Source of the DNA: Halanaeroarchaeum sp. HSR-CO
GTDB taxonomy: Archaea; Halobacteriota; Halobacteria; Halobacteriales; Halobacteriaceae
Reading direction: 5' to 3'
Length of the DNA stretch: 64,000 nucleotides
Assembly (NCBI RefSeq): GCF_024972755.1
Contig: NZ_CP087724.1
Location: 1-64,000, forward strand
Shown here: positions 25,727 to 35,178 of the stretch, one piece after another
How the letters are laid out: every line of letters starts with the position of its first letter
Position numbering within the stretch: position 1 is the first letter of the stretch
Translations under genes and position numbers: made by a program
Notes under the pieces: generated by a model
Databases searched by the model: none
What the model was told of the DNA's origin: nothing
What the model saw: only the letters and a program-made list of their open reading frames with translations

Positions 25727-27130
25727 TCAGAGCATCGGCCAGTAGAGCCACCAACTGAGCGCGGTCACGACCGAGGCGACGACCAGCGACAACAGCCCGA
25801 CGAAGAACACGTCTCGATTGTGCAACCCACTGTAATGTTCGTTGACGATGAGGACCGTCGGCAGATGAAACGGCAGGAGCGTCGTCGAACCGACGATGAT
25901 GACGGTCGAGAAGGCGAAAAACAGCGGTTCGATCGAGAGCGTCTCCGCGAGCGTGATGATGACTGGGAGGGTAATGGCCAGACAGGCCGAGGCCGTCGAG
26001 AACAGGAGTCTGAGCAGGACGACGCCGAAGAGAACGATGGCAATGGCCAGCCAGACGGGGTAGGTCGTCAACGGAACGAGCCCCAGTAGCCACTCGATCA
26101 AGAACGCCATCGCCCCCGTCTGCTTCAGCGACGCGATCAAGGAGAGGATCGCACCGAAGAGCAGAAGAATCCCCCAGTTGACGGTCCGAAGATCCTGTTC
26201 GGTGAGGACACGAACGCCGGGTGCAGTCAATACCACGACGGCCAACATCGGCGGTACGATCGTCGATAGTCCAGTTAGGGAACCAATAACCCAGAGGGCG
26301 ATCGTCGCGGTAATGACGACGGCGACGACCTTCTGGTCGTGGGTGATATCGACTGTCGACGCCGCTGTGTGTGAGACGGTTACCGTATCGTTCACCGAGA
26401 ACACCTCGGCGAGGACGAGGGCGCTCACTCCATAGATGACGACGATCGGTGGCAGCATGTACACCAGCCATTCGAGCCAGGTGATCGCCCGGATGTCGAT
26501 CCGGATGATCTCCGAGGAGAGAATCGCCATTCCGCCGCCGGTCATGAGAGCCAACGACGCTATCGGGTTGATCTGCCCGACCAGGAGGTAGGCGGACCGG
26601 AGGAAATCGTTTCGCTCGCTCAACTCGTACAGGTCGTTGAGACGATCGACGATCGGGACGAAGGTGACCGTCCTGGCGATCCCCGAGGGCATGAACAACG
26701 CCGTCGTCAACAGGTATCCCGAGAGCCGATGAAGCGACCCTTTCGGTGTGCTCGAGGCGGTCAGGAGCTGTCGAGCGACGTGCTCGTCGAGCCCGACCTT
26801 CGTAATCGCCTCACCGAGGAGGAAAAGCAGGAGGAGAAAGAAGACGAGTCGAGAGGCGAACCCGGTTGCAGCCGCATCGAAGGTGTCGGTGACCCCGAGC
26901 AACGGTAGTAAGACCACACTCAACAGGCTCGAGACGCCCAGTGGAACCGGTTTGGTCACCCACAGAACGGCGGCAAAGACGAAGATGGTCAGGGACCGCT
27001 GGGCGGTCACGGAGAGTGATGTCTCGAGGAATATCCCGGTGAGGAGGACGGCGAGGGCGAGTAGGGCACCGACTGCTGGCCGGACCGCCCAGACCGTCAA
27101 TAATCGCCCGAGACGTCCTATCCGTTGCAT
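25727..27130 (-). CDS. DASS/SLC13-family anion transporter
   Basis: The 467-residue protein has about 12 membrane segments and divalent-anion:sodium symporter features: TKPVPLGVSSLLSVVLLPLL, a helical hairpin FMPSGIARTVTFVPIVDRL, and a second FSTASACLAITLPVI with VGSTTLLPFHLP. Members carry dicarboxylates, sulfate or other anions with sodium. It converges on the enolase-superfamily gene with a 9-base gap and diverges from the 2-hydroxyacid dehydrogenase gene. Substrate is probably an organic di-acid or similar anion fed to the neighbouring enzymes. Confidence 0.86.
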   Translation of the reverse strand: MQRIGRLGRLLTVWAVRPAVGALLALAVLLTGIFLETSLSVTAQRSLTIFVFAAVLWVTKPVPLGVSSLLSVVLLPLLGVTDTFDAAATGFASRLVFFLLLLFLLGEAITKVGLDEHVARQLLTASSTPKGSLHRLSGYLLTTALFMPSGIARTVTFVPIVDRLNDLYELSERNDFLRSAYLLVGQINPIASLALMTGGGMAILSSEIIRIDIRAITWLEWLVYMLPPIVVIYGVSALVLAEVFSVNDTVTVSHTAASTVDITHDQKVVAVVITATIALWVIGSLTGLSTIVPPMLAVVVLTAPGVRVLTEQDLRTVNWGILLLFGAILSLIASLKQTGAMAFLIEWLLGLVPLTTYPVWLAIAIVLFGVVLLRLLFSTASACLAITLPVIITLAETLSIEPLFFAFSTVIIVGSTTLLPFHLPTVLIVNEHYSGLHNRDVFFVGLLSLVVASVVTALSWWLYWPML

Positions 27131-27220
27131 CTACCGCACAATCGTAACGGGGGATGATTACTACTTCGGTCGCCCCCCTCCGAACACTTATCTCCTCTCC
27201 CCCGTACCGGAGAGTGTGCG

Positions 27221-28177
27221 ATGACAACAGCACTCATTGACCAGGATATCCAGCCGACTGACCTCCTCATCGAAACGCTCGATGCCGGAATCGAGACGAC
27301 GGTTGGCGGCGATCCCGATGCGGCGGCGCTGATCCAGTCGTTGAAGGAGACGGATGTTCTTTTCACCACGTCGCGACTCCCCGTTACTCGTCGGGTGTTG
27401 ACGGAGACCGACCTCGAAGTCGTCGGCAAACTCGGGACCGGTATCGACAACGTCGACCTTCGTGCTGCCGAGGACCTCGGCATCCCCGTGACATACACGC
27501 CTGGGATCAACGCCCTGTCCGTCGCGGAACACGCCCTCGGGTTGACGCTCGCCGTCCTCAGACGGACACCGCGGCTGCAGGAGATCCTCGAAGGTGGTGG
27601 ATGGCGGGACGAGACGCCGATCGGGACCGAATTGGCGGAAAAGACCGTCGGGATCATCGGATTCGGAAATATCGGCAGCCGACTCGCCGGCCTCCTACAG
27701 GGATTCAACGTCCAGTTACTGATCTACGACCCCTACATCCAACCCGAGGACACCCAGATTCTCGGTGGGACTCGCGTGGACCTCGACCGGTTGCTCCAGT
27801 CGGCCGACGTCGTCAGCGTCAATGCATCACTGACCGACGAAACACGAGGAATGATCGGTGCCGACGAACTCTCTCGGATGCGGGACTCCGCCGTGCTCGT
27901 CAACACGGCCAGGGGTCCAATCGTCCGCGAAGATGCGCTCGCGGAGGCCCTTACCACCGGCGAGATCGCGGGGGCCGGACTCGACGTCTTCGAAACGGAA
28001 CCGCTCTCACCAGCGTCTCCACTTCACGAGCTAGATTCGGTCGTTCTCACCCCCCACAGTGGGGCACGGACGGCCGAGGCCGCCGAAGCCACGATCGAGA
28101 GATTGGCGCAGAACGTGAACGCGATACTCGCCGGCCGAGACGTCCCGGACCGATATCTGGCAGTCGCTGGCGCTTGA
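27221..28177 (+). CDS. D-isomer-specific 2-hydroxyacid dehydrogenase (SerA-like)
   Basis: The 318-residue NAD-dependent enzyme has the substrate-domain text GKLGTGIDNVDLRAAEDLGI and the dinucleotide loop GIIGFGNIGSRLAG near 147. The catalytic triad is Arg in LVNTARGPIVRE (about 231), Glu in DVFETEPLS (about 259) and His in LTPHSGARTAEA (about 277). It lacks the C-terminal ACT region of full SerA, so it is more likely catabolic than serine-biosynthetic. A TATA-like CACTTATC about 30 nt upstream supports ATG 27221. An SDR-like gene follows after about 90 bases. Possible substrates include glyoxylate, hydroxypyruvate, tartronate or sulfolactate. Confidence 0.88.
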   Translation: MTTALIDQDIQPTDLLIETLDAGIETTVGGDPDAAALIQSLKETDVLFTTSRLPVTRRVLTETDLEVVGKLGTGIDNVDLRAAEDLGIPVTYTPGINALSVAEHALGLTLAVLRRTPRLQEILEGGGWRDETPIGTELAEKTVGIIGFGNIGSRLAGLLQGFNVQLLIYDPYIQPEDTQILGGTRVDLDRLLQSADVVSVNASLTDETRGMIGADELSRMRDSAVLVNTARGPIVREDALAEALTTGEIAGAGLDVFETEPLSPASPLHELDSVVLTPHSGARTAEAAEATIERLAQNVNAILAGRDVPDRYLAVAGA

Positions 28178-28264
28178 TGTCGTCTGGGTACGAGCGCCAC
28201 CGCACTGAAACGATGGAAACACTTATTGAATAACCCGAACCCTTGTTTGGTGGGTATTAGCACA

Positions 28265-29062
28265 ATGGAACTCGGAATCGCCGGTAACACGGCAATCGTG
28301 ACCGCAGGCGGTAACGGACTCGGAAAAGCAACGGCGATGGAATTCGCCCGAGAAGGGGCCAACGTCGTCATCAACGACATCAGCCAGGAGGCCCTGGACG
28401 AAGCAACAGCGGAGATATCGGCCGTCAGCGAATCGGGTGCCGAGGTCCTCGCGGTGCAAGGCGACTTGACCAGCGCGGCGGACATTCAGGAACTGGTCGC
28501 CGTCACCGTGGACGAATTCGGTGGTATCGACCACCTCGTGACGAGTGCCGGTGGTCCCCCGTCCGGGCCGTTCCTCGAGATGGACGACGACGATTGGCAG
28601 TTCGCGTACGAACTACTTGTCATGAGTGTGGTACGACTGTGCCGAGAAGCCTATCCCCACCTCAAAGAAGACGGTGGCGGAACCATCGTGAATTCGACGT
28701 CGCGGAGCGTCAAAGAGGCAATCGATGGCCTCGTCCTCTCGAACGCCGTTCGATCCGGGGTGGCTGGACTCGCGAAGACGCTCTCGATCGAATTCGCCCC
28801 CGACGTCCGGACGAACGTCGTGATGCCCGGTCCAACGGAGACACAACGGCAGGTCGATCTGATCAACGCTGCCATCGACCGGGGCGAGTACGACTCATAC
28901 GAGGCCGCTGTCGAATCCAAATCACAGGGGATTCCCCTTGGACGACTCGGGAAGCCAGACGAGTTCGGCGAGTTCGTCGTCATGCTGTCCTCGCCAGTCG
29001 CGAGTTACGTCAACGGGACCGCGATAGCCATCGACGGCGGTGCGATGTCGTCCAACGTCTGA
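28265..29062 (+). CDS. SDR-like protein lacking the catalytic Tyr-Lys (copy 1)
   Basis: The 265-residue Rossmann protein has a divergent cofactor loop TAGGNGLGKAT and the subgroup mark LVTSAGGPP. Where classical short-chain dehydrogenases have YxxxK, the sequence reads LVLSNAVRSGVAGLAKTLS, with neither Tyr nor Lys in place. This matches the subgroup described in conserved-domain resources as SDR-like without a perfect tetrad (BKR_like). Ser in NSTSRS is kept. ATG 28265 is chosen because the fold starts there. It is downstream of the 2-hydroxyacid dehydrogenase in the same direction. Two paralogues lie at 38448 and 59946. Confidence 0.85.
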   Translation: MELGIAGNTAIVTAGGNGLGKATAMEFAREGANVVINDISQEALDEATAEISAVSESGAEVLAVQGDLTSAADIQELVAVTVDEFGGIDHLVTSAGGPPSGPFLEMDDDDWQFAYELLVMSVVRLCREAYPHLKEDGGGTIVNSTSRSVKEAIDGLVLSNAVRSGVAGLAKTLSIEFAPDVRTNVVMPGPTETQRQVDLINAAIDRGEYDSYEAAVESKSQGIPLGRLGKPDEFGEFVVMLSSPVASYVNGTAIAIDGGAMSSNV

Positions 29063-29175
29063 GCGACACCGGTTCCCGTTCTCCGTTCAGCACGGTCTTC
29101 GCTCGCTCGGTTCACCTCCAATCGTTCGTGTCTGGAGCAGCCGGTCCGTAAATATAGAGGGATCTATCCCAAAGG

Positions 29176-29185
29176 TTTATTATAA
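29176..29185 (+). promoter_or_regulatory. TATA box of tctC
   Basis: TTTATTATAA lies 25-34 nt before the ATG at 29210 in an otherwise GC-rich context. The spacing fits transcription starting at or next to the start codon. Confidence 0.6.
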
Positions 29186-29209
29186 TACGACATAGTGTAC
29201 CATTCGCAC

Positions 29210-30295
29210 ATGCCCAACAGGCGTGATTTCGTAAAGCTGGCAGGCACAGTCTCGGTAGCAACAACGATGGGATTGGCCGGTTGTTCGGGGAATGGCGACG
29301 GTGGTGATGGCGGCGATGGTGCCGATGGTGGAGACGGTGGCGATGGTGGTGGCGGAGACGGCGGAGACGGCGGAGACGTCTACCCCGAAGAGGGCCGGTC
29401 GATCGAGTACATCGTTCCGTTCAGTGAGGGCGGGGGCACGGACACGTATGCCCGACAGATCATGGGCAAGACGACCGAGATGCTTGGCCTCAATCTGCAG
29501 GTCAACAACGTGCCGGGGGGAGCGTCCCTCCGTGGAACTGAACAGATCGTGAATGGGAACCCGGACGGCTACGAGATGGGTGGATTCAATCCACCCTCCA
29601 CACCGTTGTCGTACCTCGTGTTCGAACCGGACTTCGATCTCACCGAGGTGAAGGGGGTCTGCACGTACGCGACGACGCCGTACGTCATCATCGCGAACAC
29701 GGATCTGGAGGTCGACGGATTCGGTGACTTGGTGGATCGGTACCAGGATGGCGAGTTCAGTGCGATCGGCGGGTGCCAGGCCCAGGGTGGTCTCAACCAC
29801 GTCGGATCGCTGGTAATGCGGAATCAGATGGGACTCGAATGGGAGAACTACGTCGGTTACGATGGCTGCGCACCTGCTGGCCAGGCCGTCGCTTCGGGCG
29901 AGATTCCGGCCACGATCGGCTCCGACCTCGCCATCGAAGGCGTCGTCGAATCCGGTCGGGCCGAGGTCGTCGCGGTCATGATGAGTCAGGGGAGTACGGT
30001 CTTTCCCGACGCGGAGTCACTCACGGACCAGGGCTTCGACAACATCGACTACATCGGCGGACTCAATCGCGGGATGTACATGCCCCCGGGAGTTGACGAC
30101 GAGAAGATCCAGACCCTGTCCTCGGCGATCGAGGAGGCAATTCAGTCGGACGAGCTACAGCAGTGGTCCGAGGAGTCCGGGAATGGACTCTCGTACGGCC
30201 CCCCCGAGAACGCGGATGCACTGGTTCAGGATTCCATCGAACAGATTCCCCAGCAAGTCGACATCGAGCAGATCAGGGAACTTGCCCAGGAGTAA
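29210..30295 (+). CDS. tctC: TctC-type solute-binding lipoprotein (tripartite tricarboxylate transporter)
   Basis: This 361-residue extracytoplasmic receptor captures a carboxylate for the TctAB membrane pair. It begins with a Tat signal (NRRDFVKLAG) and lipobox LAGC at about residue 24. A Gly/Asp-rich linker follows, as usual for haloarchaeal lipoproteins. The mature part is TctC-like: IEYIVPFSEGGGTDTYARQI, VNNVPGGASLRGTEQI and GSDLAIEGVVESG. A TATA box lies just upstream. The membrane subunits are 2.7 kb downstream (33048 and 33636), with three other genes between. The substrate is probably a di-, tri- or hydroxycarboxylate. Confidence 0.9.
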   Translation: MPNRRDFVKLAGTVSVATTMGLAGCSGNGDGGDGGDGADGGDGGDGGGGDGGDGGDVYPEEGRSIEYIVPFSEGGGTDTYARQIMGKTTEMLGLNLQVNNVPGGASLRGTEQIVNGNPDGYEMGGFNPPSTPLSYLVFEPDFDLTEVKGVCTYATTPYVIIANTDLEVDGFGDLVDRYQDGEFSAIGGCQAQGGLNHVGSLVMRNQMGLEWENYVGYDGCAPAGQAVASGEIPATIGSDLAIEGVVESGRAEVVAVMMSQGSTVFPDAESLTDQGFDNIDYIGGLNRGMYMPPGVDDEKIQTLSSAIEEAIQSDELQQWSEESGNGLSYGPPENADALVQDSIEQIPQQVDIEQIRELAQE

Positions 30296-30425
30296 TCGAC
30301 CCACTCTGGTTTCCGCTGACCCGTGAATCTGCGTCGACTGGAGTCCCGTGAGCGACGTCGGTATCGGCGGCCAGACGAACCTCCGGTCTCGATCGTGGAC
30401 CGACCGACCCCGGCCACCACCTGAC

Positions 30426-30995
30426 ATGAGCGAAACACACCGATCCACCGAACGATTCGATCCTGGAACACATTTACTGGACAGTGGGACGCTGGTCGAG
30501 GACGGAGCGGACCCGGCAGTGTCGACCCCGGTCCGACACCGCTGGGAGCGAAAACTCGCGGCCTTCCAGGGGGCCACCATGGATTCGGACCGATTACACC
30601 AGGCACTGGCGTCGCTCCTCGAGACGACAGCCGAAGCCGTCGAGGTGACACCGGTCGAGGAGAGTGAAAGGGTCTCCGTGCTGCAGGATGGGGTCCTCGT
30701 CGGGCAATGGGTCTCGCTGGCGGCCCTCCTCGCCGACGTCACTGCCTCGGCGGTGCTCGCGGAAACCGACGACCAGTGGGACGCGTTCGCCCCAGCAACG
30801 CGAGGCCATATCCTCTCGACGTTGCGGATTTACGTCCCCTCGTGTCCCATCTGTGGGTCGGGCGTCACCCTGCAAACGGGTGGGTGTCAGTGTGGCTGTG
30901 AGGGGACCGATGACTATTCGTTCGCCTGTTCGAACGACGAGTGCTCGGCCCGGATCTATCGGATCGATAAGAAGACCGCCGATGCGTTTCTGTGA
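30426..30995 (+). CDS. Haloarchaeal zinc-ribbon protein of unknown function
   Basis: The 189-residue protein has an alpha-helical N-terminal two-thirds with no recognised domain. The C-terminal zinc-binding region contains CPICGSGVTLQTGGCQCGCE and FACSNDECSARIYRI, i.e. seven cysteines in CxxC-like pairs. It lies between tctC and a usp gene in the same direction. ATG 30426 is chosen since the upstream part of the frame is poorly coding. It may be an accessory or regulator of the transporter; nothing in the sequence proves this. Confidence 0.7.
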   Translation: MSETHRSTERFDPGTHLLDSGTLVEDGADPAVSTPVRHRWERKLAAFQGATMDSDRLHQALASLLETTAEAVEVTPVEESERVSVLQDGVLVGQWVSLAALLADVTASAVLAETDDQWDAFAPATRGHILSTLRIYVPSCPICGSGVTLQTGGCQCGCEGTDDYSFACSNDECSARIYRIDKKTADAFL

Positions 30996-31054
30996 GTGAA
31001 CCGGTACAAAATGCAGCCCGAACGTTTATCTCCCCGACCAACCGAACAGCAATC

Positions 31055-31495
31055 ATGACCGTACTCGCAGCAGTCGACAGAGACGACGCGGACTCGGGAG
31101 TCGTCCAGGAGGCCAAACGGTTAGCCCGTGCGCTCGAGACCGATCTCGTCGTCCTTCACGTGATCAATCGCGACGATTTCGTCGCGACGGAGTTACAGAG
31201 TATGGAGGAGCGAGACGAACCGATTCAGATGGACGAGATGAAACAGCACGCGGCCGATATCGCCGAACGAGTTGGTGACGTGACCGATATGGCGTTCGAA
31301 TCGGTCGGACTCGTGGGCGACGTGCCAGCGCGTGTCTGTGACTACGCCACGGATATCGAGGCGGATTACGTGGTCATCGACGGTCGAAAACGAACGCCCA
31401 TCGGCAAGGTAGTGTTCAGCGACGTCACCCAACAAATCCTCCTCAATTGCACCTGCCCGGTCGTGACGGTCCTCCACGACAAGTCCGAGGAGTAG
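31055..31495 (+). CDS. Universal stress protein (UspA family)
   Basis: A 146-residue single Usp domain: MTVLAAVDRDDADSGVVQEA at the start, VVLHVINRDD, GDVPARVCDYATDIEADYVV and the closing GRKRTPIGKVVFSDVTQQIL with CPVVTVL. The G-rich loop is only partly conserved, so ATP binding is uncertain. AACGTTTAT at about 31021-31029 lies 26-34 nt before ATG 31055, a promoter element shared with other usp genes here. It lies inside the TTT transporter region, a common position for transporter-associated Usp proteins. Confidence 0.88.
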   Translation: MTVLAAVDRDDADSGVVQEAKRLARALETDLVVLHVINRDDFVATELQSMEERDEPIQMDEMKQHAADIAERVGDVTDMAFESVGLVGDVPARVCDYATDIEADYVVIDGRKRTPIGKVVFSDVTQQILLNCTCPVVTVLHDKSEE

Positions 31496-31582
31496 TGAAT
31501 CACCGTCACCGACGATGTATCCACCCGCTACCCTGTTGGCTCCCCTCGATTCGGCGTGGTGGCGTCGTGAGGAGCGTTCTTC

Positions 31583-32773
31583 GTGACCACTATTCGTGAT
31601 ATCACTCGCGTCTGGCACAAACTGGGGCATCGGGAACACGTCTTCTTCTGGGTCACGCTCGGTCTGGCGATAACGAAGACGGGCCGCAGTTTGTTACCAC
31701 CACTCCTTCCCGCGATCGTCACGGACCTACAGATTAGCTCGACGATGGCCGGCATCGCGCTCTCCCTCTCCGCGATATTCTACGCCCTCCACCAGTACCC
31801 TGGTGGTCATCTCTCGGACACCCTCAGCCGGAAGACGATTCTGGTGGCGGGACTGGGTGTGGTGGCCGTGGGTGGCGTGACGTTTCTCACGACGAACACA
31901 CTCCTGGGTTTCGTGGTCGGTGCTGCGATACTCGGTGCTGGGGTCGGTATCTACGGGCCGGCCGACAGGGCCCAGGTGACCGAACTGTTCACCGAGAGAC
32001 GTGGTCTCGCATTCGGCTTCAACACGTCCGCAACGGACATCGGTGGCGTGGCAGCGACCGTCATCGCGACCGGCGCCATCGGCTATGGGGCGTGGCGACT
32101 CGCCTACGGACCGGTCGTTATCGGCGCCGTTCTCATCGCGGTGCTCCTCGTCGCTCTCATTCGGCACCCGCTCCGGGCAGGAACTATCGGTTTTCCGATC
32201 CGCGGCACCGCGACACGAATCTATGGAACGTCGGCGGTCCGAAACGTGATCGCGGCGTATGCCCTCTTCAATATCGTCGTCCAGGGCGTCATTGGATTTC
32301 TCCCGACGCTTCTCCACGTCGAATACGGCTATTCGCTGGCCCTGGCGACGCAATTGTTCGGCCTCGTCTACGCAGTCGGCCTCGTGGTTCGGCCGATTGC
32401 TGGCCGAATCAGTGATACCGTCGCCAGACCAGTGGTCGCTACGGCGGGGTTGGCGGTGGCTGGTATGGGTATCGTCGTGATCGTGAGTTCCCCGTCACTG
32501 CCCGTCGTGGTGGGTGGCGTTACGTTGTTCGCTATCGGACAGAAGGCGTTCCCGCCCGTGATGCAAGCCTATCTGATGGACGGATTTCCCGTCGGGAGTA
32601 TGGGTGGCGATCTCGGTCTCTCACGTACCACGTACATCGGAATCGGGAGTATCGGGCCCGCCCTCGTCGGATACACGGCGTCGATTACGACGTATCGATT
32701 TGCGTTCGCCGGCTTGCTCGTCGCTATCCTGCTCGCGACGGTGATCATCGTGGCCACCGATACCGGTGGCTAA
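31583..32773 (+). CDS. Major facilitator superfamily transporter
   Basis: The 396-residue protein starts at GTG 31583 and has 12 predicted membrane segments. The MFS signature between helices 2 and 3 reads YPGGHLSDTLSRKTILVAG. The second half is IAGRISDTVARPVVATAG. It differs from the two MFS proteins at 39313 and 58670 and is not paired with an SDR-like gene. It lies between usp and tctB. It is probably an importer or exporter of a small organic acid; the direction cannot be read from sequence. Confidence 0.86.
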   Translation: MTTIRDITRVWHKLGHREHVFFWVTLGLAITKTGRSLLPPLLPAIVTDLQISSTMAGIALSLSAIFYALHQYPGGHLSDTLSRKTILVAGLGVVAVGGVTFLTTNTLLGFVVGAAILGAGVGIYGPADRAQVTELFTERRGLAFGFNTSATDIGGVAATVIATGAIGYGAWRLAYGPVVIGAVLIAVLLVALIRHPLRAGTIGFPIRGTATRIYGTSAVRNVIAAYALFNIVVQGVIGFLPTLLHVEYGYSLALATQLFGLVYAVGLVVRPIAGRISDTVARPVVATAGLAVAGMGIVVIVSSPSLPVVVGGVTLFAIGQKAFPPVMQAYLMDGFPVGSMGGDLGLSRTTYIGIGSIGPALVGYTASITTYRFAFAGLLVAILLATVIIVATDTGG

Positions 32774-33047
32774 TCGTCTGCGGCACAGCGGGCTATGCTG
32801 CCATCGGTTCGGATGGTTCCCGACCAGTACTGCCAGCAACATCTATCAACCATCACGACAAAATGTTAAATAGTGGCAGTGCATTCCTTTCACCTGATGA
32901 GTGCTGACATACCATGGGACAGCCAGAGACTCTTCGGCACTGTATCTGGTTTCCAGCGGATGAACGGGTGGGTGGTCCGATCGATGGATGAACTCTCCTG
33001 GAAGAACCCCGGTCCTGGTGACCACTGATCAGCCCCGCCGACACACT

Positions 33048-33635
33048 ATGACAGATACCAATACCATCGTGGATCGAGTCCTCGACTCCGAGCGCCTGCT
33101 TCCGCTGTTGCTGTTTCTGGTCGGTGCGTTCGTCTTCGTGCGGTCGTTTTCGTTCGGCTCGACAGCTGGGCTCTTTCCGAAAATGACCAGTGGTGTCGTG
33201 ATCGTGGGCTCGTTGTTGTTGATCTTCGAGAATAACCTCCCGAAGCAACTTCGAGAATACGTCTCCGAATCCGCGGAGCTACTCGGCTCCCAGGAGGATT
33301 TCGAGAAAGACGTAAAAGAAGACATCGGCAAGGTGGAGACGGACGAAAAAACGGACGAATCCCACGCAGCGGAGGGCCGGTGGGGAATGTCACCCCCGGT
33401 ATTCACGGGTGTGTCCATCGTCGGCTACTTCGTATCGTCACTGTTATTCGGGATGTTGTGGATGTCGCCGGTGTTCGCATTCGTCTATTCGACGTGGTCG
33501 AGACACAGTTGGTCTCTCAGGATCGGGCTGTCCGTGATCGCGTTCGTCCTCGCGTACGCCTTCCAGTCAGTGCTAAATCTCCCCATCTCGGGCGGCATTC
33601 TGCTCGAACCCGAGATCGGTCTGTGGGGGATCTGA
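33048..33635 (+). CDS. tctB: TctB-type small membrane subunit (tripartite tricarboxylate transporter)
   Basis: The 195-residue protein has about four or five membrane segments (LLPLLLFLVGAFVFVRSF, VVIVGSLLLIFE, PVFTGVSIVGYFVSSLLFGM, SVIAFVLAYAFQSVL) and an acidic cytoplasmic loop in the middle. Size and topology fit TctB, whose sequence is poorly conserved; position directly before tctA settles the identity. The stop codon abuts the ATG of tctA with no spacer, so the two are translated together. ATG 33048 is chosen over an upstream start because the Pro/Arg-rich lead looks non-coding. Confidence 0.86.
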   Translation: MTDTNTIVDRVLDSERLLPLLLFLVGAFVFVRSFSFGSTAGLFPKMTSGVVIVGSLLLIFENNLPKQLREYVSESAELLGSQEDFEKDVKEDIGKVETDEKTDESHAAEGRWGMSPPVFTGVSIVGYFVSSLLFGMLWMSPVFAFVYSTWSRHSWSLRIGLSVIAFVLAYAFQSVLNLPISGGILLEPEIGLWGI

Positions 33636-35135
33636 ATGGCTGCTATCGTCCCCGTCCTCGCCGAGTCGTTGCAATTCATCTTCACCGGTCAGACCCCGCT
33701 CTGGATCATTGCCGGACTTCTCCTCGGCATCCTCTTCGGGGCGCTCCCCGGGATCGGTGCGACGCTCGGGATGGCCATCATCCTCCCGCTCACGATACCG
33801 CTCGACGGAACGGACGCGATCATCCTCCTGATAAGCATCTACAGCGGTGCGATGTACGGAGGGTCGATCTCTGCCATCCTCATCAACGTGCCGGGGACTG
33901 CTGGTGCTGCAGCCACGACCTTCGACGGGTACCCGATGTCGAAGAAGGGTCAGGCTATCACCGCCCTGACGACGTCTGCGACGAGTTCCGCGCTGGGGGG
34001 GCTGCTAACGATCTTCGTTCTCATCCTCATCTCCCCGCTGATGATCGAACTCGTCCTCCTGTTTGGCTCTCCGCATTACTTCCTGCTGGCCATCCTCGGA
34101 TTGGCGATGATATCCGTCATCACGAAAGGCTCGGTCGTCAAAGGGCTCGTGGCCGGGGCATTCGGGCTGATGTTGATGACGGTCGGCATCGCTCCAACCG
34201 TTCCCGTACAGCGGTTTACCTTCGGCTCGACGATGCTGTACAGCGGGCTATCCTACATTGCGATCCTAATCGCCCTGTTCGCGATTGCGGAGATGATCCG
34301 TCTCGCCTCCGAGGAGAAGATATCCAAAGAAAGTGTCGAGTTGCAGGGAAGTCGACTCTCCGGGGTGAAGAATACGATCTATCACCCACTCCTCGTCGCG
34401 AAGTCGGCGATCATCGGGATGCTGGTCGGCGCAGTTCCGGGCTCGGGCGCCTCGGTGTCGAACTTCCTCTCGTACGGTGAGGCCGTTCGATCTTCCAAGC
34501 ATCCGGAGGACTTCGGCACCGGAATCGGCGAGGGTGTCATTGCCTCCGAGAGTGCAAACAACGGCACCGTTGGTGGGTCTCTCGTGCCGACCTTCGCCTT
34601 CGGCATCCCGGGGAGTGGTTCGACGGCCGTCCTCCTCGGGGGGCTGATCATGCACGGATTACGTCCAGGTCCGGACCTCTTCACCACTCAGCTCAACGTG
34701 ACCTACAGCGTCCTCCTGGCATTGTTGGTCGGTAATTTCATCATCGTTCTCGTCGGCCTCACGCTGGTGCCAAGAGCCGGGTACCTCACCAGGATCGACA
34801 CCCACCTGATCATTCCGTCGATCATCGTCCTCTCGTTTCTGGGATCGTTGGCTCTCCGGAACAACTGGGTCGACGTCGCGACCATCGTCGTCCTCGGATT
34901 CGTCGGCTTCTACATGAAAAAGCACGACTACTCGGTGATCGCCTTCGTCCTCGGTGCCATCCTCGGACCGATAGCCGAGTCGAACATGTATCGATCTCTC
35001 TCCGTCTCTGGTGGCTCGTTCGGTATCTTCGTCTCCGATCCATTATCTATCGGACTCGCGGCGTCGATTCTGATCATCCTCCTGGGACCAGTCATCAAAT
35101 CCGTGCTCAGTCAACGGAACAGTTCTTCCGCCTGA
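33636..35135 (+). CDS. tctA: TctA-type large membrane subunit (tripartite tricarboxylate transporter)
   Basis: The 499-residue channel subunit has about 12 membrane segments and the family hallmark FGALPGIGATLGMAIILPLT early on. SGAMYGGSISAILINVPGTA follows, and the mirrored repeat has GAVPGSGASVSNFLSYGEAV and FGIPGSGSTAVLLGGLI. Such proteins import carboxylates with a cation gradient and TctC. It forms an operon with tctB. The receptor gene tctC is separated by three genes, unlike the usual compact tctCBA order. Confidence 0.94.
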   Translation: MAAIVPVLAESLQFIFTGQTPLWIIAGLLLGILFGALPGIGATLGMAIILPLTIPLDGTDAIILLISIYSGAMYGGSISAILINVPGTAGAAATTFDGYPMSKKGQAITALTTSATSSALGGLLTIFVLILISPLMIELVLLFGSPHYFLLAILGLAMISVITKGSVVKGLVAGAFGLMLMTVGIAPTVPVQRFTFGSTMLYSGLSYIAILIALFAIAEMIRLASEEKISKESVELQGSRLSGVKNTIYHPLLVAKSAIIGMLVGAVPGSGASVSNFLSYGEAVRSSKHPEDFGTGIGEGVIASESANNGTVGGSLVPTFAFGIPGSGSTAVLLGGLIMHGLRPGPDLFTTQLNVTYSVLLALLVGNFIIVLVGLTLVPRAGYLTRIDTHLIIPSIIVLSFLGSLALRNNWVDVATIVVLGFVGFYMKKHDYSVIAFVLGAILGPIAESNMYRSLSVSGGSFGIFVSDPLSIGLAASILIILLGPVIKSVLSQRNSSSA

Positions 35136-35178
35136 CGCGCCCAGGGACCCCGATTTGTGGGACCGGTGTTCTCCGACG

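Noticed and set aside
29290-29385. GGTGGTGATGGC-type run as a microsatellite or mobile repeat
   Set aside because: It encodes the usual Gly/Asp-rich linker after the lipobox of TctC.
33380-34480. Plus-strand frame of 366 codons over tctB/tctA
   Set aside because: Arg- and His-rich translation in an alternative frame of tctA, which has clear membrane and family motifs.
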